In this document: positions 54,932-62,995 of the stretch, piece after piece | Numbering within the stretch: position 1 is the stretch's first letter | Layout of the letters: each line of letters starts with the position of its first letter | Source of the DNA: Roseiconus lacunae | GTDB taxonomy: Bacteria; Planctomycetota; Planctomycetia; Pirellulales; Pirellulaceae | Direction of reading: 5' to 3' | DNA: 64,000 nt | NCBI RefSeq assembly: GCF_008312935.1 | Contig: NZ_VSZO01000012.1 | Span: 62,001-126,000 of the forward strand | Position numbers and translations under genes: made by a program | The notes under the pieces: model-generated | Told to the model about the DNA's origin: nothing | Database searches by the model: none | Seen by the model: the letters and a program-made list of their open reading frames with translations, nothing else

Positions 54932-56248
54932 TCACAGCAGATCCGATCCCGTGGACCCTGGTGGTTCACCAATCGACGCCACATCGGCATAGACGATCGC
55001 CGAAAGCCAAACAAAACTAATGACCTGTCCGGCGAGCGCAGCAATGGCGACCGAAATCGCCCCCAAGGACGGCTCAAGCGTGATCGCAACAACCACCATC
55101 AAAACCATCGCGGTGACTCGGCAGCGGATCGCCGCCAATGGCTTCCCGCGGCCTTTGACGTAGCTATCAAGACCCTGCAAGATACCTTTGATCGCCGCGA
55201 CCGGGGCTAGCCAGTATGCAAAGTGGATCGCCGGAAGAAACGCCTCTCCGTACAGCCAGCCGATCACGGTTGCAATCAACAACATGAACACGATCGTTGA
55301 TGCCGCTTGAACGGCCAGCGAAGAGCCTAGGATTCGATTGACGTCCGTCGCTTTCAAACGTTTGGTGGTGTCCGCGCCCGCGTTGAACAAGAACAGCCCC
55401 ATCGTGTTCGGGATCACCGTGAGTGGATAAACGACTGGCACCATGGCCGCGTAATAACCTTGGTCGCGAAGCCCGGCGATCCACAAAATCAACAACAGAT
55501 CCAAACGCTCGAACAAGTCCGTCGCGAATGTCGAATAGGCATACGGGCGACTCTCCCGAAGCAAGCTCGCGACCTTGGGTTCACTCGGCCCGCCGAGCGG
55601 TGTCCGTAACCCATACAGGCACGTCAGCATTGACAGTGTTGATGCGACTACGAACAAGCCGCACGCGCGCAAGAGCGACACGCCGATCGCAAGTTCAGTG
55701 ATCAGCAACAATACCGGAAACGTAGCGGCGGCGATCACGCGACGGACGTTGTACGCGCCGAACTTCCCTTGGCCTCGATCAACCCCGGTCATGATCAACA
55801 CCACCTGCTGACCGATCAACGAAAGTGAACACAGACAAGCAAGCGGGATCAGAAATTGCTTTTCCGCAGGCAGCGCGACGCTGTTGAGCAAGATCGCTAA
55901 AATAGTGGTCACGCTACCAGTCACCAGCCCCAGCTTCAACGCCGCCCGCCTCAGTCGACTCGCATCGATCTTGTCTTCGGCGGCATGCCGGCAGATCACT
56001 TCCAGACCGCCAAACAAACCGACGTACAGAAGCAACTGGACGAAGAACATGGCGGTCGCGTATTCACCACGCCCCACCGGCCCCAACGTGCGGGCGAGCA
56101 AGATGCCCTGCCCCATTTGCAAGACAACGATCAGAAAGGCGACGCCAACGGTGCTGATAAACTGCTTGGCGAGTCGCGATTTCTCCTTCGATCGACTGTC
56201 GCGACCGGTCTCTGAGATCTCGTTTGGACTGGAGAATTTACTTGTCAC
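54932..56248 (-). CDS. Polysaccharide flippase-like membrane protein (Wzx/MATE superfamily)
   Basis: About 438 residues from the GTG at 56248 (the frame is open to a TTG at 56317). Twelve or so membrane helices; the first conserved block is FISTVGVAFLIVVLQMGQGILLARTLGPVGRGEYATAMFFVQL, the usual opening of O-antigen flippases (arginine after the first helix, then LGPxGxGxY). The helices continue to VAIAALAGQVISFVWLSAIVYAD. It would translocate lipid-linked glycans. A leftward GGGCAGGG (56106) encodes MGQGI. Partner glycosyltransferase at 40.5-41.7 kb is not in the same operon. Start uncertain. Confidence 0.85.
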   Translation of the reverse strand: MTSKFSSPNEISETGRDSRSKEKSRLAKQFISTVGVAFLIVVLQMGQGILLARTLGPVGRGEYATAMFFVQLLLYVGLFGGLEVICRHAAEDKIDASRLRRAALKLGLVTGSVTTILAILLNSVALPAEKQFLIPLACLCSLSLIGQQVVLIMTGVDRGQGKFGAYNVRRVIAAATFPVLLLITELAIGVSLLRACGLFVVASTLSMLTCLYGLRTPLGGPSEPKVASLLRESRPYAYSTFATDLFERLDLLLILWIAGLRDQGYYAAMVPVVYPLTVIPNTMGLFLFNAGADTTKRLKATDVNRILGSSLAVQAASTIVFMLLIATVIGWLYGEAFLPAIHFAYWLAPVAAIKGILQGLDSYVKGRGKPLAAIRCRVTAMVLMVVVAITLEPSLGAISVAIAALAGQVISFVWLSAIVYADVASIGEPPGSTGSDLL

Positions 56249-56329
56249 AATCTTTCGCACCTTAGCGCGGTCGCCGCACACAGGTCCGAAGGTTGAGCTG
56301 TGAGGCCCGGATTTCAATCGCGACGTATC

Positions 56330-57226
56330 TTAGTCCAAGTTCTGCCGCACTTCGATCGAAGGCCCAGACGAAAAGGTGTAGATTTGGTACCCGAGAAAAC
56401 CAACGATACCGATTGCAACGAAAAACATTGCGATCGTTTTCCAGTCCCACGAACCGCCAAAGTCCAATCCGAAACTTGGCAGCTGAATCGACCGCCTGGG
56501 CTTGCGTTTGTATTCCTTTGGATCGATCTTCCGCTGCGGTGGTTTCTTTTTCGGCTTCGCATCAACCTCGATTTCGACCTTGTCGCCGACGTCGCTGGCC
56601 CCCTCATCAGCTCCCGAGCCGACGAACGTCTCGTGCGCTTTCGCATCTGCTTCAAGTTCATCGAGTGCGATTTCGTCGTCGGCTGCCGCAGACTTTGAAG
56701 CCACTTCGCCACGGATTTGCCCGTAGCGAATCTCTTGGTCGACCTGGTCCTCAGCCTCCAAAAATTCGGCGACATCAAAGTTCTGCCAGGATGCCGGCGG
56801 ATCCACCACGGCGTTGGTGTCCGAACCGCTTTCGGCCCCAGAGTCTTCGAGCCCAGAACTTTTAAGCCCAGAGCCCTCCATCCCAGAAGCTGCGTCCTCC
56901 GTCCCGGAGACAGACGCAAACGCCGGCATTTTCATCGAAACGGTGAACCCGACTTTACCGAACCGCAGTTCGTCACCATCGGCGAGGACGTGCCACTGGT
57001 GTGGAGTCAATCGTTCGCCGTTGACGTAGGTCCCGCCGGTACTCTTTAAATCCAGTACGCCGAATCCGTCCTCGTTATGCAATAACAAGCTGTGCCGGCG
57101 GCTGACCGACTTGCTTTTCGGACGGATCTGACACTCTTTGTTTCTGCCAACCAAGTAGTAGCCGATTTGGATCGGGGCAGCCGTTCCGGCACGGCTACCT
57201 TCGGTCATCACAAGTTCGACTGGCAT
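56330..57226 (-). CDS. FHA-domain membrane protein
   Basis: 298 residues. The N-terminal FHA domain has GR (27-28), VSRRH (41-45) and TGGTYVNG (63-70), the phosphothreonine-recognition residues. An acidic/alanine-rich middle (residues 100-210) and a proline/lysine-rich part (PKKKPPQRKIDPKEY) follow. A single membrane helix near 268-286 (IAMFFVAIGIVGFLGYQIY) anchors the C-terminus. It lies 99 bp downstream of a Ser/Thr kinase on the same strand, and is a likely phosphorylation-dependent partner; this is inferred. Confidence 0.9.
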   Translation of the reverse strand: MPVELVMTEGSRAGTAAPIQIGYYLVGRNKECQIRPKSKSVSRRHSLLLHNEDGFGVLDLKSTGGTYVNGERLTPHQWHVLADGDELRFGKVGFTVSMKMPAFASVSGTEDAASGMEGSGLKSSGLEDSGAESGSDTNAVVDPPASWQNFDVAEFLEAEDQVDQEIRYGQIRGEVASKSAAADDEIALDELEADAKAHETFVGSGADEGASDVGDKVEIEVDAKPKKKPPQRKIDPKEYKRKPRRSIQLPSFGLDFGGSWDWKTIAMFFVAIGIVGFLGYQIYTFSSGPSIEVRQNLD

Positions 57227-57325
57227 GGGGTCAGATTAGCGGGACGGGAGAGTTCTAATAGGGGGACAAAGTCTCCGCCGGAATCATAAACAGAGATCGA
57301 CGGGCATACGAGTGGTTAGGGATCT

Positions 57326-58819
57326 TTAGTCCTGCAAGACGATAATCTCTTTCCCGCTTTCCATTGAGTGCAGCGGGCGGTCCTTCTTCTCCTCTTTGGT
57401 CAACTGGAAGATAGTGATTCCGATGACCACCAATAACGCCATAGTAGAGATCGCCAAACCGATTCCCAGCAGGACATTCTGTGAATCTCCACCACTTCCT
57501 GACCCGCCAGAAGAAGCGTCTTTCGCTTTCGAGTTCGCGTGATTGCTACCCGCAAAACTAGGCGCCGAACCGTTGGCCGACATCGGTGCGGGTTGAAATG
57601 GCGTCACCTCGATCGATGGCAAACTGCCAAGGTCGAGTTCAATCGGTTCGGAGATCGACGATGCGCCGACCTCCTTCAGTGGCCCACTGTCATCGATCGA
57701 ACTGGGCGTAGACGACTCTCCAGAGGCGACTCGCGAGGACATTGGGCGATCGGAAAGGTCGCCTCCCTGTGCGACCGAATTTCGCAGCCGCTTGAGCTGC
57801 ACCAACAACTCGGCGGCCGACGCGGGGCGATCTTCCGCTCGCTTTGCCATCATCTTCTGAATCAATTCAGAAATTGCCTTGGGGCATTCGCCTCGGATCG
57901 CTGACACTGCGGGAACCGGCGCGGTCTGATGTTTTGCCAACCGCTGAGCGACGTTGCTTCCGGAAAATGGTGCCCGCCCACAAAGCAAGAAATACCATGT
58001 GCAGCCGAGCGAATAAATGTCCGCCCTCGCATCGACGGTTTGACTGTCGATCGCCTGTTCGGGTGCGATAAAGTCAGCCGTTCCGGTCAAACGATTCGGC
58101 GATTCGCTGTCACCGGCGTTGTAACCAATCCGGGCCAATCCCATATCGCTGACTTTGATCACGCCATCACTACGCAACAGCATATTGGAAGGCTTGATGT
58201 CTCGATGGACGATGCCGCGCTGATGCGCGTGTGCAAGCGCGTCGGCCGATTGAATCATTGCATCGAGCGATTCGGTGGGCGACATCACTCCGTCGCGGAC
58301 CACCGCGCGATGCAAGTCAACGCCATCGACGTACTCCATCACGATGTACAACTTGCCGTCGGCTTCGGAAAAATCAAACGCTTGAACGATATTGGGGTGC
58401 TCAAGCTTTGCCGACGCACGGGCTTCTTCTTTAAATCGCTCAATGCGTCGCGCGTCTTTGGAGGCTTCGGCGGGCAAAATTTTGAGTGCCATCAACCGAT
58501 TCATGACCGAATGCTTGGCGAGAAAAACGACGCCCATCCCGCCTTTGCCAAGGGGCCGCATCAGCTTGTAATTGCCGAGGAAAAAACCTCTCGCTTTACC
58601 GGCCAACAACTTGCGTGCCTGCCATGGCGTAAGCAAGTTCGCCCCCACCAAGCCGTCTGCTAAACGTTCCGGAGAGAACCGCGTGTCTTCGGCCATCAAC
58701 GAAACGACGACCTTTTTGATATCGGCTAACTCAACCAACTGGGCATGCATCGATCGCCGCACGAAGTCACGTGTGGCGTCGTCAAGTACCGGCTCGGCTT
58801 CAATCGTCTTAACCGACAT
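57326..58819 (-). CDS. Hanks-type Ser/Thr protein kinase, membrane-anchored, DMG variant
   Basis: 497 residues. After an N-terminal helical extension the kinase domain has GKGGMGVV 91-98, K113 in MALKIL, HRDIKPSN 205-212 and DMG at 225-227 in place of DFG (a common variant), followed by GTADFIAPEQA near 244. A Ser-rich linker follows, then one membrane helix near 455-475 (LLGIGLAISTMALLVVIGITIF) and a short tail, so the kinase is cytoplasmic and the far end is small and outside. It precedes the FHA gene. Substrates unknown. Confidence 0.92.
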   Translation of the reverse strand: MSVKTIEAEPVLDDATRDFVRRSMHAQLVELADIKKVVVSLMAEDTRFSPERLADGLVGANLLTPWQARKLLAGKARGFFLGNYKLMRPLGKGGMGVVFLAKHSVMNRLMALKILPAEASKDARRIERFKEEARASAKLEHPNIVQAFDFSEADGKLYIVMEYVDGVDLHRAVVRDGVMSPTESLDAMIQSADALAHAHQRGIVHRDIKPSNMLLRSDGVIKVSDMGLARIGYNAGDSESPNRLTGTADFIAPEQAIDSQTVDARADIYSLGCTWYFLLCGRAPFSGSNVAQRLAKHQTAPVPAVSAIRGECPKAISELIQKMMAKRAEDRPASAAELLVQLKRLRNSVAQGGDLSDRPMSSRVASGESSTPSSIDDSGPLKEVGASSISEPIELDLGSLPSIEVTPFQPAPMSANGSAPSFAGSNHANSKAKDASSGGSGSGGDSQNVLLGIGLAISTMALLVVIGITIFQLTKEEKKDRPLHSMESGKEIIVLQD

Positions 58820-58944
58820 AACTCAATTGGCTTCTGGTGTGTCCTGACCGAATGAGCCTTCTTTCAATCGGTCGCCTTCTCAACCCGGACGTCGTCGGGC
58901 AAGAAACATCAGCCGCATTATCGGGTATCGGCGGCCAATTAATG

Positions 58945-59763
58945 TTAAGGATCTGTTAAAGGCGTGTGTCGTTCAGGTGTGATTGTGCTGCGGTAACCCG
59001 GCAGGTAATCGACATGCTTTAGGAACAAACCCTGCGGCGGCGCGGTCGGACCGGCATAGATCCGATTACGCTGCTCTAAAACTTCGTCGATCCATTCAGG
59101 CGGTTGCTTCCCCAGTCCTACTTCGACCAGAGTGCCGACAATATTACGCACCATGTTGTAAAGAAAACCGTTGGCTTCAACCTCAATTGCCACATGCCCG
59201 GTTTGCTCAAAGTCCGTGGAAGGGACTACGACACAGTCCCTAACGTCGCGGACGGAGGACTTTCGCTCCGCACCGGCTGATTCGAAGCTTGAAAAGTCAC
59301 GATGGCCAATGACTTTTTTTGCGGCAATCTTCATTAATTCAACATCAACCCATCGCCGAAGACGCCATCGATAGCGGTGTTCAAATGGATTCCGTTGATG
59401 CCGCACTTGGATCTGATACCGGTAGCGCTTTCCAAGTGCGTCGCGGATCGCGTGAAAATCCGAATCCGCTTCGTGGACTTCGTTGACGACGATTGAGGGT
59501 GGCAATCGAGAATTGATTGCCCGCAGCAACGCTTCGGTCGTGGCGGTCCAATTCGGAAACCGACAACTCGCGACTTGGCCAAGGGCGTGCACCCCCGCAT
59601 CCGTACGCCCGCTCCCGACCACACTGACGTCTTGACCGGTACTACGGCGGATTGACGTCTGCAATGTCCCTTGGATCGTCGCCTGCTCCGGCTGGACTTG
59701 CCAGCCGGAATAGTCAGTGCCGTCATATGCAATGACGAGCGCAAACGTGCGGTTAGCCGGCAT
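58945..59763 (-). CDS. truA: tRNA pseudouridine(38-40) synthase
   Basis: Modifies uridines 38-40 in the tRNA anticodon stem. 272 residues with the catalytic aspartate in GRTDAGVHA (52-60, D55), the opening FALVIAYDGTDYSGWQ and the later FLYNMVRNIVGTLVEVG near 205. Normal length. It starts two bases after the asd stop, so asd-truA are cotranscribed. Confidence 0.96.
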   Translation of the reverse strand: MPANRTFALVIAYDGTDYSGWQVQPEQATIQGTLQTSIRRSTGQDVSVVGSGRTDAGVHALGQVASCRFPNWTATTEALLRAINSRLPPSIVVNEVHEADSDFHAIRDALGKRYRYQIQVRHQRNPFEHRYRWRLRRWVDVELMKIAAKKVIGHRDFSSFESAGAERKSSVRDVRDCVVVPSTDFEQTGHVAIEVEANGFLYNMVRNIVGTLVEVGLGKQPPEWIDEVLEQRNRIYAGPTAPPQGLFLKHVDYLPGYRSTITPERHTPLTDP

Positions 59764-59765
59764 GC

Positions 59766-60782
59766 CTAAGCGGTCGCTACCGACTGCTGCAACAGTTCAG
59801 CAATCTGCACCGCATTGGTCGCGGCTCCTTTGCGAAGGTTGTCGCTGACACACCAGAACGCAATTCCGTTGCCCTGCCCACTGATGTCGCGGCGAATCCG
59901 CCCGACGAAGACGTCGTCTTTGCCATCACAGTCACGCGGCATCGGATACCGTTGACCTTGCAAGTCATCGACCACCGTGATCCCTGGAGCCGCACCGAAA
60001 AGCTCTCTCGCTTGCTCGACCGAAATCGGTTGCTCGGTTTCAACCAAGATCGATTCGCTGTGCCCGATCGTCACCGGAACCCGAACCGCGGTCGGACAAA
60101 CTTGAATGTTGTCGTCACCCATGATCTTGCGTGTTTCATACACCAACTTCATCTCTTCACTGGTGTAACCTTCAAACTTTTCGCTTCCGATCTGCGGGAT
60201 CAAATTGAATCCGATCGGGTACTGAAACGTCTTGCTGGCCGGTGTTTCGCCGTCGAGTACCTTTTGCGTGCTGGTCATCAGTTCGACGTTCCCAGCCAGT
60301 CCCGCGCCGCTGGTCGCTTGATAGGTGCTGACAACAACACGCTTGATCTTGCAGGCTTTGTGCAGTGGCGCCAAAGCAACGACCATCTGAGTCGTACTGC
60401 AGTTTGGGCTGGCAATAATTCCCTTGTGATCGGCAATTGCTTCTGGGTTAACTTCCGGCACGATCAGGGGAACGGACGGGTCCATCCGCCAGAAAGCGCT
60501 TTCGTCAACAACGACGGCACCTTCTTCGACCGCATAAGGAACGAATTCGGCGGACACCTCGTCAGGCGTGCTGGCGATCACCAAGTCGACGTCTTTGAAT
60601 GCACCGGGGGCTAACAATTCAATTTTGATTGTCTCGCCCTTCACGGTTACCTCTTGGCCAACGCTTCGTTCCGATGCCAGTAGCTTCAACCGTTTGTACG
60701 GGAAGTCACGGGTCTCGAGTTGCTGTAGAACGATTCGTCCGACGGCGCCGGTGGCACCAACGACAGCCAATGTATCGTGCAC
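59766..60782 (-). CDS. asd: Aspartate-semialdehyde dehydrogenase
   Basis: Reduces aspartyl phosphate to the semialdehyde, feeding lysine, threonine and methionine and diaminopimelate synthesis. 338 residues: NADP site VVGATGAVGRIVLQQL (7-22), catalytic cysteine C128 in IIASPNCSTTQMV, TYQATSGAGLAG near 155 and GHSESILVETEQP near 241. Its last codons abut truA. One leftward octamer (59872-59879) encodes GQG. Monocistronic promoter expected in the 495 bp upstream. Confidence 0.96.
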   Translation of the reverse strand: MHDTLAVVGATGAVGRIVLQQLETRDFPYKRLKLLASERSVGQEVTVKGETIKIELLAPGAFKDVDLVIASTPDEVSAEFVPYAVEEGAVVVDESAFWRMDPSVPLIVPEVNPEAIADHKGIIASPNCSTTQMVVALAPLHKACKIKRVVVSTYQATSGAGLAGNVELMTSTQKVLDGETPASKTFQYPIGFNLIPQIGSEKFEGYTSEEMKLVYETRKIMGDDNIQVCPTAVRVPVTIGHSESILVETEQPISVEQARELFGAAPGITVVDDLQGQRYPMPRDCDGKDDVFVGRIRRDISGQGNGIAFWCVSDNLRKGAATNAVQIAELLQQSVATA

Positions 60783-61277
60783 GGGTGTGTCCAGAGTAGT
60801 TTGGGGAAAGTATCAGTCGTCTCGTGATGACAACCTTGCCAATCGTTCGGTTCGCCGCTGCCCCAGTCACGAACCGCCAGCGCTGATGAGGGTCGATCAA
60901 AGCCGACTTGAAACGAACGCAGATTTCCAAAGTTTATGACACAATGGCGGTTTTGAAAGGCGGGATTTAGGGACGCCCGCCCAGGATGGCCAAGCAGACG
61001 CGGGTTTTGCGGAATCGGACAGCATCGCACCGAGCCCAAACCACCCCAACATGGTCAAATCAACACCCCAGAAAGAACCACACCCGCTTCATCCATTCGG
61101 TTCCGCCCCGAAGCCGAGGGCGATGGCAACCAATGCTTCGCCGTCTCCCCCCGACGCCTAAGACGAAGACACAGCCAGCGTTTAAAACGAACGACGCCCG
61201 GCCGAATCGGCCGGGCGTCGTCGTGTTTGATTCGCTTTGGCGACGGCCGAGATGCAAAACCGCGGCCGAAGCGTCAA
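60783..61277. other. 495 bp gap between asd and the SUMF1-like gene
   Basis: Two short opposing frames (60986-61303 and 61060-61257) run through it but have no domain and an arginine/proline-rich composition unlike the genes. It contains the strong terminator at 61191-61221. No other feature was seen. Confidence 0.55.
61191..61221 (-). terminator. Intrinsic terminator after the SUMF1-like gene
   Basis: A perfect 14 bp stem, ACGACGCCCGGCCG at 61191-61204 and its complement at 61208-61221 with loop AAT, followed on the - strand by TCGTTTTAAA. It lies 57 bp after the gene's stop. Confidence 0.9.
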
Positions 61278-62462
61278 CTATTTCGCTTCTTCGATCGCCT
61301 TAGGAAGGTCCTTGTCGACCAAGCCCAAGCCACCACGACCACCATCGATCCGCGATTTGACGTCGAGGATGGTGTCCTCTGCCTGAGCTTCCCAGAACTT
61401 GGTGATCTTCTCTTTGCCAAGAGGCTTGTAGGAGCGGAAGATTCGGAATCCGACACCACGAGACGGATCGCTGGTCAACCACCACGGGCTCCGCGGGAAG
61501 TTCGGATCGTCGACTTTCCACTCTTCGTAATCGCTGGCCAGACGGGCCGCACTGCGGAGATCCTCAGGATCGAACTCCCAGCTTCCGCCACGCAACACAC
61601 ACGGGGACGGGTATTCGGGCCAAACGACGACGTCGGTTGCGTTGAGGTTTTTCTTTTCGGCGAAGGATGCGTAGCCGTCTTCGGTGTAAGCGTTCACGGT
61701 CCACTCGGCAACATTACCGTGCATGTCGTACAAGCCAAACGCGTTGGGCTTTTTGCTCGCGACAGCCACTTGACCTTCGTCGGCGTTGTCGAAGTACCAG
61801 GCGTAGTCATCGATCTCGTCGGTGCTATCGCCCCATGAGTAAGCAGTTTTCGTTCCCGCGCGAGCAGCATACTCCCACTCCGCTTCGGTCGGCAAACGAT
61901 ACTGTTGGCCAGAGACCAGGCTCAGCCATTTGGTGAATTGCTGCGCCGAGTACTGAGTCATTGTCACGGCGGGTTGCTCGGGCTCTTGACCGTATTCAAA
62001 GGTGAACGTCGGTTCGTAAAGCTCCGTCGGTGCGGTGATCGCGTCAACTTTGTTGTCGTCGTTAACCGGTCGAATGCCTTCCGCTTCGAAGTCCTTGAAG
62101 ATGGCATACAAGTTCATGTATTCCTTGTACTGTCCCCAAGTCACTTCCGTCTTCGCGACCCACATCGGGTCCACCGTGACTTTGACCTGAGGCCCCTCGT
62201 CTTCACTGCGGTCCTCTTCTCCTTCAGGGCTTCCCAGCAAAAACTCGCCCCCGGGAACCGGCACCATCTCGATCTCTTGATCGGTGCCAGGAATGCGGAA
62301 TGTATACGGAACCATATAGCCTTCGTCGACTTTGACGAAAGGACCTTCGGCCGGTTTTTCGCTGGCGATTCCAGGAACAGTTTCGGCAAGACAGCGGGAA
62401 GCCGCTGATGTAGCGACCAGGGCAACCGAAAGACAAAGTAAGCTCGAAAGCAACCGTTTCAC
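61278..62462 (-). CDS. SUMF1/formylglycine-generating-like protein, cysteines missing
   Basis: 394 residues with a signal peptide (LLCLSVALVATSAASRCLA). The SUMF1/FGE-sulfatase fold is shown by EMVPVPGGEFLLGSPEGEEDRSEDEGPQ, WVAKTEVTWGQYKEYM, YRLPTEAEWEYAARAGTKTAYSWGD, FGLYDMHGNVAEWTVNAY and the closing LRGGSWEFDPEDLRSAARL. True formylglycine-generating enzymes have two cysteines in the segment after GGSW; here EFDPEDLRSAARLASDYE has none, so sulfatase maturation is unlikely. Binding or a different oxidase role is possible. A strong terminator follows. Confidence 0.9.
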   Translation of the reverse strand: MKRLLSSLLCLSVALVATSAASRCLAETVPGIASEKPAEGPFVKVDEGYMVPYTFRIPGTDQEIEMVPVPGGEFLLGSPEGEEDRSEDEGPQVKVTVDPMWVAKTEVTWGQYKEYMNLYAIFKDFEAEGIRPVNDDNKVDAITAPTELYEPTFTFEYGQEPEQPAVTMTQYSAQQFTKWLSLVSGQQYRLPTEAEWEYAARAGTKTAYSWGDSTDEIDDYAWYFDNADEGQVAVASKKPNAFGLYDMHGNVAEWTVNAYTEDGYASFAEKKNLNATDVVVWPEYPSPCVLRGGSWEFDPEDLRSAARLASDYEEWKVDDPNFPRSPWWLTSDPSRGVGFRIFRSYKPLGKEKITKFWEAQAEDTILDVKSRIDGGRGGLGLVDKDLPKAIEEAK

Positions 62463-62995
62463 AGTGTTAGCTGGGGTACGAGAAATTGAATCCGCAGCGA
62501 CGGGTCGGCGGCGGGTTTTGTGACGATTTCAAATCGCAGTATAGATACGTCCGGCGATGTTTTCGATTGCCATTTTCACCGACAACACTCAGCACGGCAA
62601 AATTGATGAGCAATCCAGAAGCGTAAACGGCACCGTCGCAGCCACCGTCATCGTCGGGTGACATTCCACCGTTGCGAAACGAAATTTAACACCCTTCGGC
62701 GGAGCCCGGGCCCCCGGAAGTGAGCCGGTTTCGGCGAAACGCAAAACGTTCGTTTCGAGCAGAAATTCGGGGATCAGCCATTCGCCGACGGACACTCGCC
62801 CCGGTTCATCTGCCACAACCTTGGCTGACACCGTCCGACAGACCCGCTACCAAATTCATGACACCCGCAAGTGCCTTGTTTCAGTTCAACCTCGGGATCA
62901 ACCGAATGGCGTTAGCCACGGTTTCTTGAGCGATAACCAGTGCTAACGCCCGTCGAATGAAGACTCACACCCGTATTTTCAAATGGAACGACGCA
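62463..62995. other. 533 bp gap between HtrA-type and SUMF1-like genes
   Basis: Both neighbours are on the - strand. It holds repeat copy D (62886-62980). Short opposing frames here lack domains. The promoter of the SUMF1-like gene is presumably at its left end. Confidence 0.55.
62886..62980 (-). repeat. Dispersed imperfect palindromic repeat, copy D
   Basis: On the - strand CGACGGGCGTTAGC, about 22 bases, ACCGTGGCTAACGCCATTCGG, TTGATCCCGA. The best-paired copy: GGCGTTAGC against GCTAACGCC. Aligns with A in opposite orientation. Confidence 0.75.

Larger units (their letters stand above)
40417..59879 (-). repeat. KOPS-like octamers GGGCAGGG, right arm, all reading leftward
   Basis: Thirteen GGGCAGGG octamers on the - strand occupy + strand CCCTGCCC starting at 40417, 40603, 41507, 41512, 43362, 45925, 46053, 50691, 50696, 54302, 54307, 56106 and 59872. 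No + strand copy was found in this arm. Related copies read the same way at 40598 (A) and 50277 (G). One contrary GGGGAGGG on the + strand is at 45075-45082. Overlapping pairs recur at 41507, 50691 and 54302. Positions found by eye. Confidence 0.75.

Noticed and set aside
60986..61303. 105-codon frame on + between asd and SUMF1-like gene
   Set aside because: Arg/Pro-rich, without domain, overlaps a strong terminator.
62589..62831. 80-codon frame on - in the 533 bp gap
   Set aside because: No domain, signal peptide or ribosome site; overlaps another opposite-strand frame of equal quality.
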